A stretch of DNA of 64,000 nucleotides from an uncultured Bacilli bacterium. Its GTDB lineage: Bacteria; Bacillota_I; Bacilli_A; RF39; UBA660. The DNA lies in assembly GCA_910585045.1 (NCBI GenBank), contig CAJUCD010000003.1, positions 1 through 64,000 of the forward strand, read 5' to 3'. Position numbers and translations under genes: made by a program. Within the stretch, counting starts at the first letter, position 1. Every line of letters begins with the position of its first letter. Below, one piece after another: positions 34,164 to 43,284 of the stretch. Under the pieces are notes generated by a model. That model saw only the letters and a program-made list of their open reading frames with translations, had not been told where the DNA came from and did not search any database.

Positions 34164-36137
34164 ATGAACATTAAAGATGTAAAGAAAAACAATGCAGTAA
34201 GAAATTTTTTCCCTTATTTAATATTACTTATTATTATATGTGCAACATTTTTGTTTTTAAATTTGGGAAGACAAAAAGTTAATAAATTAACTAGTGGTGA
34301 GTTAATTGCTGCTTTAAAAGAAGAGAAAGTTACAGAGATTACTCTTATGCCTAAGAGTAGTGAATCAGTTTACTATGTAAGTGGTAAATTGGATGGATAT
34401 AAAACTAATGAAACTTTTGAAGTTAAAGTTGTTGAAGATGAAATTTCTAATATAACTAATTATGTAAAGGATAAAAACATAAAAGAATATAAGACAGAAT
34501 CTGATCCAGGTTCTAGTGCATTATTGTATATATTTGTAAATGTATTACCATTAGTAGTTTTAGTAGTTATCTCTTATGTTTTATTTTCTAAACTTGCAAG
34601 CTCTAATAAAGGATCTATGGATTTTGGTAAGAGTAGGGCTAAGCTTAGTGATGATAAGCATCAAGCTAAGTTTAATGATGTAGCAGGTTTAAAAGAAGAA
34701 AAAGAAGAAGTTAAGGAATTAATTGATTTCTTAAAAAATCCTAAGAAATTTCAAAAATTAGGCGCTAGAATACCAAAAGGAGTTTTACTTGTAGGTCCTC
34801 CAGGAACTGGTAAAACCTTACTTGCACGTGCAGTAGCAGGTGAAGCAAATGTACCATTCTTTTATATAAGTGGTTCAGATTTTGTGGAGTTGTTTGTTGG
34901 TGTTGGTGCTAGTCGTGTTAGAGAAATGTTTAAGGATGCTAAAAGAAGTGCACCATGCTTAATATTTATTGATGAAATAGATGCTGTAGGACGCCAAAGA
35001 GGTACTGGTCTTGGTGGTGGTCATGATGAAAGAGAACAAACATTAAATCAATTATTGACTGAAATGGATGGCTTTGGTGAGAATGAAGGAATAATCATCA
35101 TGGCAGCTACTAATAGACCTGATGTTCTTGATCCAGCATTATTACGTCCAGGAAGATTTGATAGACAAGTAACAGTAAGTCTTCCAGATGCTAATGAAAG
35201 AGAAGCGATATTAAAAGTTCATGCTCGTAATAAGATTTTAGATAAAGATGTTAATATTAAAAATTTAAGCCTTAGAACTCCAGGTTTTAGTGGAGCAGAT
35301 TTAGAAAATCTTCTTAATGAGGCAGCTTTACTTGCTGTTAGACGTGATAAGCCAGCTATAACAATGGATGAAATAGATGAGGCTACTGATAGAGTTTTAA
35401 TGGGACCTGCAAAAGTTAGTCGTAAAATAACTGATAAAGAAAAACGTTTAGTTGCTATACATGAGTCTGGTCATGCTGTTATTGGAATAAAACTTGAGGA
35501 TGCGAATGAAGTTCATAAGATAACTATTATTCCAAGAGGTGTCGCAGGCGGATATACTATGATGCTTCCAAGAGAAGAAAAAATAGCTATTATGACTAAA
35601 AAAGAATTAGAAGCTCAAATTATTGGTTTACTAGGTGGTCGTGTTAGTGAAGAAATGTTCTTGAAAGAAATTACAACTGGAGCTTCTGATGATTTTAGAA
35701 GAGCTACAAATATTGCAAGAGCTATGGTTACAGAATATGGTATGAGTGATTTAGGACCTGTACAATATGAACAAAAAACAGAAGGAGTTTTCTTGGGAAG
35801 AGATTATGGTAAGACTAAAAATTTCTCAGATAAAGTTGCTCATGAAATAGATGAAGAAGTTAGAAAAATTGTAGAAGAATGTTATTCAAAAGCTCAAAAA
35901 ATCTTAAGAGATAATGAAAAATTAGTGCATTTGCTTGCTGATACTTTAGTAGAGCATGAAACATTAACAAAAGAACAAATTGATTCTTTAGTTAAAACTG
36001 GGAAATTAATTCCTGAAGATGAAATAGCTGATGATGAGACTTTAGTAGAGTTAAGAAGCCAAGCTAAAGAAAAAGGTATTAAAGGCTATACTAAAATGAC
36101 AAAAGAGGAATTGGAAGAAGCTTTAAATAATAAATAA
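34164..36137 (+). CDS. ftsH: ATP-dependent membrane metalloprotease FtsH
   Basis: FtsH degrades damaged or regulatory membrane and cytoplasmic proteins. The 657-residue protein has two membrane helices (about 15-36 and 115-137), an AAA domain with GPPGTGKT and LIFIDEIDAVGRQ, the SRH region AATNRPDVLDPALLRPGRFDR, and the M41 protease with HESGH (near residue 433). The tail after residue about 625 reads LVELRSQAKEKGIKGYTKMT and ends in EELEEAL. It looks like a Rho N-terminal/SAP-type small helical motif, which is not part of ordinary FtsH. ATG follows gaggagg, 2 bases after tilS. Confidence 0.95.
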   Translation: MNIKDVKKNNAVRNFFPYLILLIIICATFLFLNLGRQKVNKLTSGELIAALKEEKVTEITLMPKSSESVYYVSGKLDGYKTNETFEVKVVEDEISNITNYVKDKNIKEYKTESDPGSSALLYIFVNVLPLVVLVVISYVLFSKLASSNKGSMDFGKSRAKLSDDKHQAKFNDVAGLKEEKEEVKELIDFLKNPKKFQKLGARIPKGVLLVGPPGTGKTLLARAVAGEANVPFFYISGSDFVELFVGVGASRVREMFKDAKRSAPCLIFIDEIDAVGRQRGTGLGGGHDEREQTLNQLLTEMDGFGENEGIIIMAATNRPDVLDPALLRPGRFDRQVTVSLPDANEREAILKVHARNKILDKDVNIKNLSLRTPGFSGADLENLLNEAALLAVRRDKPAITMDEIDEATDRVLMGPAKVSRKITDKEKRLVAIHESGHAVIGIKLEDANEVHKITIIPRGVAGGYTMMLPREEKIAIMTKKELEAQIIGLLGGRVSEEMFLKEITTGASDDFRRATNIARAMVTEYGMSDLGPVQYEQKTEGVFLGRDYGKTKNFSDKVAHEIDEEVRKIVEECYSKAQKILRDNEKLVHLLADTLVEHETLTKEQIDSLVKTGKLIPEDEIADDETLVELRSQAKEKGIKGYTKMTKEELEEALNNK

Positions 36138-36170
36138 AAAAATGTTCAGTTTGATGCTGAACATTTTTTT
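36136..36170. terminator. Bidirectional terminator after ftsH
   Basis: AATGTTCAG (36141-36149) pairs with CTGAACATT (36157-36165), flanked by an A-run and a T-run. It serves ftsH and the convergent RHH gene. Confidence 0.85.
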
Positions 36171-36363
36171 AAGATTTTATCTTTTCTTTTTTCTTTTGAG
36201 TTTCTATGTCTTTTATTGCATATTCACAAGCTTGAATAACAAATTTAGAAAATGATATATTGTTATCTTCGGCAATTTTTTCAATATTTGATATAACTTT
36301 AACTGGGAATCTAATGCATTTATTAATAGATTCTTTTTTTTCTAAATTTAAATTAAATGCCAT
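36169..36363 (-). CDS. Ribbon-helix-helix (CopG/Arc-like) small protein
   Basis: The 64-residue protein has the RHH pattern: a strand CIRFPVKVI (residues about 16-24), helix 1 SNIEKIAEDNN, a turn, and helix 2 SFSKFVIQACEYAIKD, then a basic tail. Such proteins are dimeric DNA-binding regulators or antitoxins. No toxin gene is beside it. A 14-bp palindrome, ATATTAATTAATAT (36406-36419), lies about 45 bases upstream and may be its operator, though palindromes are common in such AT-rich DNA. Confidence 0.7.
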   Translation of the reverse strand: MAFNLNLEKKESINKCIRFPVKVISNIEKIAEDNNISFSKFVIQACEYAIKDIETQKKKEKIKS

Positions 36364-36571
36364 ATTTTACCAAACCCTTTCTATATATTATTTTATATTA
36401 AGAGAATATTAATTAATATATTAGAAAAATCTATAGTTATTTTGTTGCATAAATGTTAAATATAATCACAATTATGTTGATTAATAGTCAATAATATTTT
36501 ATAATGTAGTTATAGTAGCAATACATTTTGTAATTGCAATTTGTGACGAGCCTATTTATGTTTTTGGTAAG

Positions 36572-36594
36572 TTTTGACAAGTTTTGTCGAAGGT
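36572..36594 (+). promoter_or_regulatory. 23-bp element with exact 0A-box, upstream of surface gene
   Basis: TTTTGACAA then, after two bases, TTTGTCGAA; TTGTCGAA (36584-36591) is identical to the Spo0A-binding consensus. The same arrangement occurs at 59163-59185 with 19 of 23 identical bases, at nearly the same distance from the start codon (58 versus 55). Confidence 0.45.
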
Positions 36595-36648
36595 AATGAA
36601 AATGTAGATAAATAGTATTAAAATGGTTAAGTAAAAAGGAAGGTAAAT

Positions 36649-38112
36649 ATGAAAAGTAAGTTATTTGTAGGTTTAGGAGTGTTAATAGTAATAGGAGTAG
36701 GAATATCATTTGCCTTTTATATGATAAGAGCAAGTGTAGAAGGAACAGGAGCTAAAACAACAGCAAAAGCAGATTTATTAAAGGTAACTTATGATGCAGG
36801 TGATAATAAATTAGCAGGAACAATAAATCCTAAAGATACAATAAGTAAAAGTTTTAGAGTTAATGTAACTCCAACAAAAGGGATAAATAAAGTAACATAT
36901 GCAATAAAGTTAAAGATAGAAGAGAATACTTTTGTAAAATGTAGTGATGATAATTATAATAGTTTAAGTAATGATTGTGAGAAAGAGGCATCAGAACTAA
37001 TATATACATTAAAAGATTCTAGTGGGTTAGTATTAAAAACAGGAGATTTGACTGGAGTAACAGGAGAAGTAAATATTCTTTTAGAAACAAAGACAGTAAC
37101 AACAAGTACAGATTATAACTATACTTTAGAAATAACATTTAAAGATACAGGAAAAGATCAGAATCATAATATGAATAAAAATATAAGTGGAAAAGTAGAA
37201 GTAGAATTTGCAGAAGAAGGTATAACTACAAAAGATATAATTGCAGGATTAAATGCAAAAACAGAAACACCAGACTTTAGTGTAATAGCGACAACAGATG
37301 AAGGAGTATATGCTGTAAGTGATGGAATGTATGGAGGAACATCTTATTATTGGCGAGGCGCTACAACAACTAATTATGTAAAATTTGGAGGATATTGCTG
37401 GCGCATCATTCGTATTAATGGTGATGGTACAATGAGATTAATATATGATGGAGCAACATGCCATACAAATGGTGAAACAACAACAGATAGTATAGTCTCA
37501 AATACACCATATAACTCAAGTTCTGGTAAAAGCGAATATGTAGGTTGGACTTATACAGAAGGGTTACAAAGACCTGATAGTACCACAAGTGGAAATGATT
37601 CAACAATTAAAACAGCACTAGAAAACTGGTATAATACAAATATAGGAAATAATATACATTATGCAAATAAAGTAGCAGATGGCAAATACTGTAATGATAG
37701 AAATGTAGAGAATGGACAAAGTTGGTCAAGCGCTCCAAGTAGCACAATGTTCTATACTCCATTAACAAGAAGAGATAGCAATTTGCCTACTTATAATTGT
37801 ACATCATTAGATATATATATTTTAAAAACGGGACTGATAACAGTAGATGAAGTGATGTATGCAGGTGGTAGAGGAACAGATAATATGCAATATTATTTAT
37901 ATAATGGCCAAAATTACTGGACTATGTCTCCTTCTCATTGGTACGATGATGTTAATATGTCCTATGTAACATCAAGTGGTTTTTTAAGTAACTGGTATGC
38001 TTATAGTGTGTTTGGTATACGTCCAGTAATAAACCTAAAAGCAGATGTGGTTTTTAAATCAGGAGGAACAGGTACTCAGAATAATCCATATGTAGTAGTG
38101 GGAGCAGAATAA
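36649..38112 (+). CDS. Surface protein: camelysin-like domain plus GxRPVINL-type domain
   Basis: The 487-residue protein has a signal anchor with the junction GISFAFYMIRASVEG. A beta-rich camelysin/TasA-like domain follows (about 30-190, closely matching the protein at 47705-48304, including NTFVKC and GKDQNHNMNK). A C-terminal domain (about 215-485) contains YYWRGATTTNYVKFGGYCWRI-like core (landmark YYWRGA), YCWRIIRINGDG, LITVDEVMYAGG, NYWTMSPSHW and FGIRPVINLK. This C-terminal type is widespread in gut Firmicutes; I think of it as DUF6273-like, with a C-type-lectin/FGE flavour. The same pair of domains occurs at 57301. Likely exported and displayed on the surface, perhaps binding glycans or host proteins. 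Confidence 0.7.
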   Translation: MKSKLFVGLGVLIVIGVGISFAFYMIRASVEGTGAKTTAKADLLKVTYDAGDNKLAGTINPKDTISKSFRVNVTPTKGINKVTYAIKLKIEENTFVKCSDDNYNSLSNDCEKEASELIYTLKDSSGLVLKTGDLTGVTGEVNILLETKTVTTSTDYNYTLEITFKDTGKDQNHNMNKNISGKVEVEFAEEGITTKDIIAGLNAKTETPDFSVIATTDEGVYAVSDGMYGGTSYYWRGATTTNYVKFGGYCWRIIRINGDGTMRLIYDGATCHTNGETTTDSIVSNTPYNSSSGKSEYVGWTYTEGLQRPDSTTSGNDSTIKTALENWYNTNIGNNIHYANKVADGKYCNDRNVENGQSWSSAPSSTMFYTPLTRRDSNLPTYNCTSLDIYILKTGLITVDEVMYAGGRGTDNMQYYLYNGQNYWTMSPSHWYDDVNMSYVTSSGFLSNWYAYSVFGIRPVINLKADVVFKSGGTGTQNNPYVVVGAE

Positions 38113-38133
38113 ATTAATTTTATTCTGTTTTTT
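38105..38133 (+). terminator. Terminator after the surface gene
   Basis: CAGAATAAA (38105-38113) pairs with TTTATTCTG (38119-38127), then T6. It includes the stop codon. Confidence 0.8.
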
Positions 38134-38252
38134 ATAGTTTATTTTTACTTTTAATACTTATAAGTTAAGGTTTTAAAATAAAAATCGTCTTTCTTTTTTA
38201 TTAAATATATGTTAATATTATGTTATAGTTAAAATAAGGGTGAAGATAACAT

Positions 38253-39899
38253 ATGAAGAAGAGATTTATTTTTGATGAGAGTTATATAAAAAGATATGCT
38301 AAAAAAGATAAAATGAAGTGGTTAGTAATTGGTGTATCGTCTTTAGTTTTAATTATTATTATAATAATTGTTATCTTAGCTACACGTGGTGATAAAAAAC
38401 CTAAGGTTGATCCAATTGTTCCTGTTTTTGAGTTTAAAGAGGAATTAGTTTTGGAGGCTGGAAGTACTTTGCCAGAAGCTGTTGATTACTTTACTAAATT
38501 AGAGAATGTTGATATTAATGATATTAAGATTGAATATCCTAATGAATTTGAAATAGGATATGATATTAATTTATGTAGTGCTGAAGAAATGGAAGCTATT
38601 ACAAATGGTGATAGAGATATTGAGGATTTTGAATGTGTTGTACCTATTTTGAAAAATCCTGCTTTGTATGGAATTACAATATATTTGTTAGATAAAGAAT
38701 ACACAGTTAATTTAATAGTTCAAGATAAGACTTCGCCAGTTATTATAACTAAAGATTTAGAGATATTTGATGGAGATGAATATAAACCTTCTGATTTCGT
38801 TCAATTGTGTTATGATGTTTCTGGTGATTGTAAAATTAGTTTTTATGATAAAGATGTAGATAGCGAAGGAAATAAGATTATTTACTCAGATATTAAAAAA
38901 GTTGGAACGCACGTAGTTAAAATAGTGGCAGAAGATGTTTATGGAAATATTTCTGAACCAATGGAAGCTAATCTTGTTATTAATGGTCCTGATACAATAA
39001 TTTATACAGTTTCATTTAATTCTGACGGTGGAAGCGCTGTTGATAGTATTAGAGTTCAAGAAGGTGGCTCAATTGCTGAACCTAGTGCACCTGTAAAAGA
39101 AGGATATTATTTTGCGGGTTGGTATCTTGATAATATAGCTTTTGATTTTAAGAATACAATTAATCAAGATATAACTCTAGTGGCTAAATGGGAAGTAATT
39201 CCAGATGATCCAGTTACTCCTAAACCACCAACAGGTGGGGATAAACCTCAAGTTCAATATGTAAGAAGTATAGCATTAGATATTAAAACTATGTACTTAT
39301 ACGCAGGTGATACCAAATCATTTAAAGTAACTGTTAATCCTAGTAATGCTGTAAATGGCACTGTAACATGGGCTAGTTCAGATCCTAGTATTGCATCTGT
39401 TCAAAATGGTGTTGTTACAGCTCATAAAGCTGGTACTGTAACTGTTACGGCTACAGCTGGCGGAAAAACTGCAAGTTCACAAGTAGTAGTTAAGAATAAA
39501 TCAGGTGGTGGAAGTACTGATACTACATGTAAATATGGTGATACTTCTTATGATACTTCAAAAATATTGTCTGTCAGTTTGATTAAAAATAATTGTGCTG
39601 TAGATCCAAATATAACTTATAATGATTCTGTTGATATGAGGGATAATTCTAGTATTACAAGTAAATTAACTAGTATGGGATTCCAAACTAAAACTAATCA
39701 ATTTAGTAGAAAGTCTAGCTATTATAGTGTAAAAAATAATGCAGGTACAGGTTTAGTTGGTTATCAAATAACAGTTGATGTATATGTTATGGATCCAGAT
39801 ACTGGTAAGTTTATGTCAGCTTCTTATATAATTAAGCCAGATGGTTCAAGAAAATTTTTAAGTAATAATATTGAAAGAAATGGTGTAAAGTTAAGTTAA
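38253..39899 (+). CDS. Surface protein with InlB-type and Big_2 domains
   Basis: The 548-residue protein is anchored by one N-terminal helix (residues about 24-45, VIGVSSLVLIIIIIIVILA). Two beta regions follow (about 50-240). Then come a Listeria-Bacteroides InlB B-repeat (about 250-315: YTVSFNSDGG, EGYYFAGWYLD, ITLVAKWE), a proline-rich hinge, and a Big_2 Ig-like domain (about 335-415: LYAGDTKSFKVTVNPSNA, VTWASSDPSIASV). A C-terminal domain with two cysteines that I do not recognise completes it. No LPXTG. A typical adhesin or matrix-type protein, sharing a terminator with typA. Confidence 0.75.
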   Translation: MKKRFIFDESYIKRYAKKDKMKWLVIGVSSLVLIIIIIIVILATRGDKKPKVDPIVPVFEFKEELVLEAGSTLPEAVDYFTKLENVDINDIKIEYPNEFEIGYDINLCSAEEMEAITNGDRDIEDFECVVPILKNPALYGITIYLLDKEYTVNLIVQDKTSPVIITKDLEIFDGDEYKPSDFVQLCYDVSGDCKISFYDKDVDSEGNKIIYSDIKKVGTHVVKIVAEDVYGNISEPMEANLVINGPDTIIYTVSFNSDGGSAVDSIRVQEGGSIAEPSAPVKEGYYFAGWYLDNIAFDFKNTINQDITLVAKWEVIPDDPVTPKPPTGGDKPQVQYVRSIALDIKTMYLYAGDTKSFKVTVNPSNAVNGTVTWASSDPSIASVQNGVVTAHKAGTVTVTATAGGKTASSQVVVKNKSGGGSTDTTCKYGDTSYDTSKILSVSLIKNNCAVDPNITYNDSVDMRDNSSITSKLTSMGFQTKTNQFSRKSSYYSVKNNAGTGLVGYQITVDVYVMDPDTGKFMSASYIIKPDGSRKFLSNNIERNGVKLS

Positions 39900-39933
39900 A
39901 AAAAGATTTGAGTATTTTCTCAAATCTTTTTAT
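39898..39933. terminator. Bidirectional terminator
   Basis: AAAAGATTTGAG (39901-39912) and CTCAAATCTTTT (39919-39930) form a 12-bp stem with a 6-base loop between the convergent surface gene and typA. Confidence 0.88.
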
Positions 39934-41732
39934 TTGTTATTTCTAAAACGAGCGTTAGGATCTAATATAGCTTTTCTAAGTCTAATATCTGTTGGTGTAA
40001 CTTCTACATATTCATCATCTTCAATAAACTCTAAAGCTTCTTCTAAAGTCATTTTTTTAGGTCTAGTTAAGTTTATAGCTTCGTCATTACCACTAGAACG
40101 AGTGTTAGTTAAATTTTTATTTTTACATGGGTTGACATTTAAATCATTGTCACGATTATGTATACCTATTATCATTCCTATGTAAACATCTGTTGCTGGA
40201 TCAATAAATAAAGTTCCACGGTCTTCTAAATTCCATAGAGAATAACCTAAAGCTTTGCCATTTTCCATTGAAACTAGAACACCATTTTTACGTCTAGCTA
40301 TTGCTCCAACATATGGTTTATATGAATCAAAGCTGCGAACCATTATTCCTTCACCTTTAGTGTTAGTAATAAATGCACTACGATATCCTATAAGTCCTCT
40401 TGTTGGTGCTAAAAATTCTAGATGAACAAAATTGTCGTCATTGTTTGTAATAACTTCTAAAGTTCCTTTTCTTTCTTGTAAATCATTAATAACTGTTCCT
40501 GAATAGTCACTTGGAACGTTAATTATTACACGTTCAAATGGTTCACACTTTTTGCCATCTATTTCTTCAATTAAAACTTCTGGCTTAGATACAGATAGTT
40601 CGTATCCTTCACGACGCATATTTTCTAATAATATCGATAAATGTAATTCGCCACGACCACTTACTTTGTAACCATCAGTGCCTACAAGTTCTTCCACTTG
40701 AAGGCCAACATTGGTTTCTAATTCTTTTTCTAAACGCTCTTTAATATGTCTTGTTGTTAAAAATTTACCACTTTTTCCTGCAAAAGGGGAAGAATTTACT
40801 AAAAAGTTCATTGATAATGTTGGTCTTTCAATAATAATTGGTGGTAGGGGGTCAATAACACCTTTTTCACATATAGTATCACCAATAGAAATATCTGAAC
40901 ATCCTGCGATTGTAACAATGTCACCATAATAAGCAAAATCTTTTTCTACTTTTTTGATTCCTTCATTAACAAATAGTTTACTTATTCTAAATGATGATTC
41001 TGTACCATTATTTCTTACAAGTGTAACTGTTTCTCCGTTTTTAATTTTTCCTTTATTAATACGGCCAATACCAAGTCTACCAATATAATCATCATATCCT
41101 AAATTAGAAATTTGTAGTTGTAATGAATCATTTTCACTTCCTTTAAAAGGTTCTACTTGATCAATTATAGTCTCTAATAATGGAGAAATATCTTTTCCTT
41201 CATCAGATAGGGAAGTAGTTGCTTTTCCTTCTTTAGCAATACCATAAATTATTGGAAAGTCTAACTGTTCATCTGTAGCATTTAATTCCATAAATAGGTT
41301 AAATGTCATGTCTACAACTTCTTCTGGTCTAGCATCTTTTTTATCAATTTTATTAATAAATAATATTGGCTTTAAATTTTGTTCTAATGCTTTATTTAAA
41401 ACAAATCTTGTTTGAGGCATTGGTCCTTCGGCAGAATCTACTAGTAAAACTACTGTATCAACTGTTTTTATAACTCGTTCTACTTCGCTAGAAAAGTCTG
41501 CATGTCCTGGAGTATCAACAATATTTATTTTATAATCTTTGTAGCGAATAGCACAATTCTTAGAATAAATTGTTATACCTCTTTCACGTTCAATGTCGTT
41601 AGAATCCATAACTCGTTCTTGAACTTCTTCATGATTACTAAATATACCATTTTGCTCTAATAATGCATCAACTAAAGTACTTTTTCCAGCATCAACGTGA
41701 GCAACCACAGCGATATTTATGATTTTTTCCAT
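39930..41732 (-). CDS. typA: Ribosome-binding GTPase TypA/BipA
   Basis: TypA is a translational GTPase that helps 50S assembly and stress or cold adaptation. The 600-residue protein has AHVDAGKST (G1), RGITI (G2), DTPGHADF (G3) and NKIDKKDARPEEV (G4). The TypA-specific C-terminal domain follows (GRGELHLSILLENMRREGYE, then APTRGLIGYRSAF and RLRKAILD near the end). Length is normal (about 605-615). A single gene starting at ATG 41732 after aaagaag. Confidence 0.95.
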   Translation of the reverse strand: MEKIINIAVVAHVDAGKSTLVDALLEQNGIFSNHEEVQERVMDSNDIERERGITIYSKNCAIRYKDYKINIVDTPGHADFSSEVERVIKTVDTVVLLVDSAEGPMPQTRFVLNKALEQNLKPILFINKIDKKDARPEEVVDMTFNLFMELNATDEQLDFPIIYGIAKEGKATTSLSDEGKDISPLLETIIDQVEPFKGSENDSLQLQISNLGYDDYIGRLGIGRINKGKIKNGETVTLVRNNGTESSFRISKLFVNEGIKKVEKDFAYYGDIVTIAGCSDISIGDTICEKGVIDPLPPIIIERPTLSMNFLVNSSPFAGKSGKFLTTRHIKERLEKELETNVGLQVEELVGTDGYKVSGRGELHLSILLENMRREGYELSVSKPEVLIEEIDGKKCEPFERVIINVPSDYSGTVINDLQERKGTLEVITNNDDNFVHLEFLAPTRGLIGYRSAFITNTKGEGIMVRSFDSYKPYVGAIARRKNGVLVSMENGKALGYSLWNLEDRGTLFIDPATDVYIGMIIGIHNRDNDLNVNPCKNKNLTNTRSSGNDEAINLTRPKKMTLEEALEFIEDDEYVEVTPTDIRLRKAILDPNARFRNNK

Positions 41733-41804
41733 AAACTCAACTTCTTTCTTTTTTTAAACTAACTTAGTTTATCATAAAAACGTTTTTTTGTAAAGTTTTG
41801 CTAG

Positions 41805-43016
41805 CTATTTTAGGAGTTTTAATTCTTCAATTAATAATTCATTTAATAGCTTTTGGGTTATAGAATATTTAGGGTTATTATTAGCTATGTTTACTGATAG
41901 TAGAAATTCGATTTGTTTTTTAGATTGTGTATTTATAGAATAAGTTAAAAAGGCTTTTATAAATAAAATGTTAATAACTGTTTTAGCATAAAGATGAGGG
42001 TTTGATGTTATTTCTTGATCAGAATATTTTAGTTTAGATAAGCATTTAAGAATAAATGGTTTTAAATGTTCAAAAGAAGTTGTAGTGATATAATCAGTAG
42101 AAATGTGTGGTAATTTTAAATCATCAATTGTTTTGTTGCTTAAGAAATAATCTAAAATAGCTTTTAAATCGGGAAGGGCTAATAATAGATATTTGCGATG
42201 AGTTAATTCTTCATATCCAGGAGAATTTTTATTATTTTTTAAGTATAAGTTTAATGAAAGAAGTAAATTAATAAGTAAAATTATTAGTTCATTATCAAAT
42301 ATTTCATTAATATCTTCTTCACCATTCTTTAATTTTAATTCCAATTCGGGATATATAAATTCAATTAGTTTAGTAGCAAGGGAACTTAGTTCTGCGGGAT
42401 TGTTTGAAAAAAGAGCTATTTGCCAACTAGTATCAGTAGTATTTGCTAGGAAATTGTAATAAGCACAGCACATCTTTATGTCAGTTAATTCATCTAATGC
42501 GATCGTTTGAAAATTAGAATATATGTCTCTTAATAATTCTTTTAAAGAGTCTATTTCATTATTATTAGGTTTTTCTGTAATTTCAAGTTCAGCAATTTTA
42601 TATATTGTATCCATAATTTTTCTATTAAGATTAAATAAGTCTTTAGTTTTGTCTAATGGAATAGTTATATTTAAAACTTTGTACATTGCAATATTATGTA
42701 TATATTCTTCTATATCATAATCAAGACTACTAAAATTAGAGTTTAGATGTTCTAATATTAAGCTTTCTAACATTTCTGTTTCTTCTCTTAGGAATAAACT
42801 TTCATTATCAATATTAATGTAATCTTCAGCGATATCTTTAAAATGAGCTAAAGCTTCATTAAAATTAAAATAATATTTTTTTCTTTCTTTTATACTAATT
42901 ATTTCTAAGAGTGTGTAAAAAGCGTTTTTTAAATTTTTAAGAGGAAGTGGGTTAGAATTATTTTTGAAATAAAGTTTTATTATTTCTAGAAAAAGAATTT
43001 CAGAATGTAGTGTCAT
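41805..43016 (-). CDS. Uncharacterised helical protein, paralogue 1
   Basis: The 403-residue, probably all-helical protein starts MTLHSEILFLEIIKLYF. The next gene upstream (43285-44556) starts in the same way (HSDILFIELIRLYV). The two share the order of segments, such as YNTD/HNIAMYKVLNI-like (landmark YK[AV]LNI near residue 113), KYLLL[AS]LPEL near 270, and FIK[AT]FL near 365. I do not recognise a family. Cytoplasmic by appearance. Confidence 0.55.
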   Translation of the reverse strand: MTLHSEILFLEIIKLYFKNNSNPLPLKNLKNAFYTLLEIISIKERKKYYFNFNEALAHFKDIAEDYINIDNESLFLREETEMLESLILEHLNSNFSSLDYDIEEYIHNIAMYKVLNITIPLDKTKDLFNLNRKIMDTIYKIAELEITEKPNNNEIDSLKELLRDIYSNFQTIALDELTDIKMCCAYYNFLANTTDTSWQIALFSNNPAELSSLATKLIEFIYPELELKLKNGEEDINEIFDNELIILLINLLLSLNLYLKNNKNSPGYEELTHRKYLLLALPDLKAILDYFLSNKTIDDLKLPHISTDYITTTSFEHLKPFILKCLSKLKYSDQEITSNPHLYAKTVINILFIKAFLTYSINTQSKKQIEFLLSVNIANNNPKYSITQKLLNELLIEELKLLK

Positions 43017-43284
43017 TATGATTTCTCCCTTGTAAATTAAAAGTTATTATAGCAAATAAAAAAAGATAATGCAATAGCTCATAATTCTTAGATTTTAAGC
43101 GTCATTATCATATTTTTAGATTACTCATGGAATTAAAATGTTTTTCTAAATTAGAAAATTAATAATATTAATCAGGGGTGAGGTTTGTTAATCCTTCTTA
43201 ATATTATTTAAGGTTGTGAAAAATGTTTTTTTAATCCCCTTATGATATTTTTATTATAACATAGGTTGAATTAAAAAAATAGGT
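43017..43284. other. Intergenic space between paralogues
   Basis: No gene is seen. The stretch is AT-rich with a short GC-rich island (43174-43245, AATCAGGGGTGAGG). On the minus strand the promoter of paralogue 1 should lie close to 43020-43080. Confidence 0.4.

Noticed and set aside
36406..36419. RHH operator palindrome as a firm call
   Set aside because: It is made only of A and T in a very AT-rich region, so chance is likely; kept only as a remark under the RHH gene.
36649..38112. Diversity-generating retroelement target
   Set aside because: The tip domain resembles the folds used by such elements, but no reverse transcriptase, template repeat or accessory gene is in the window.
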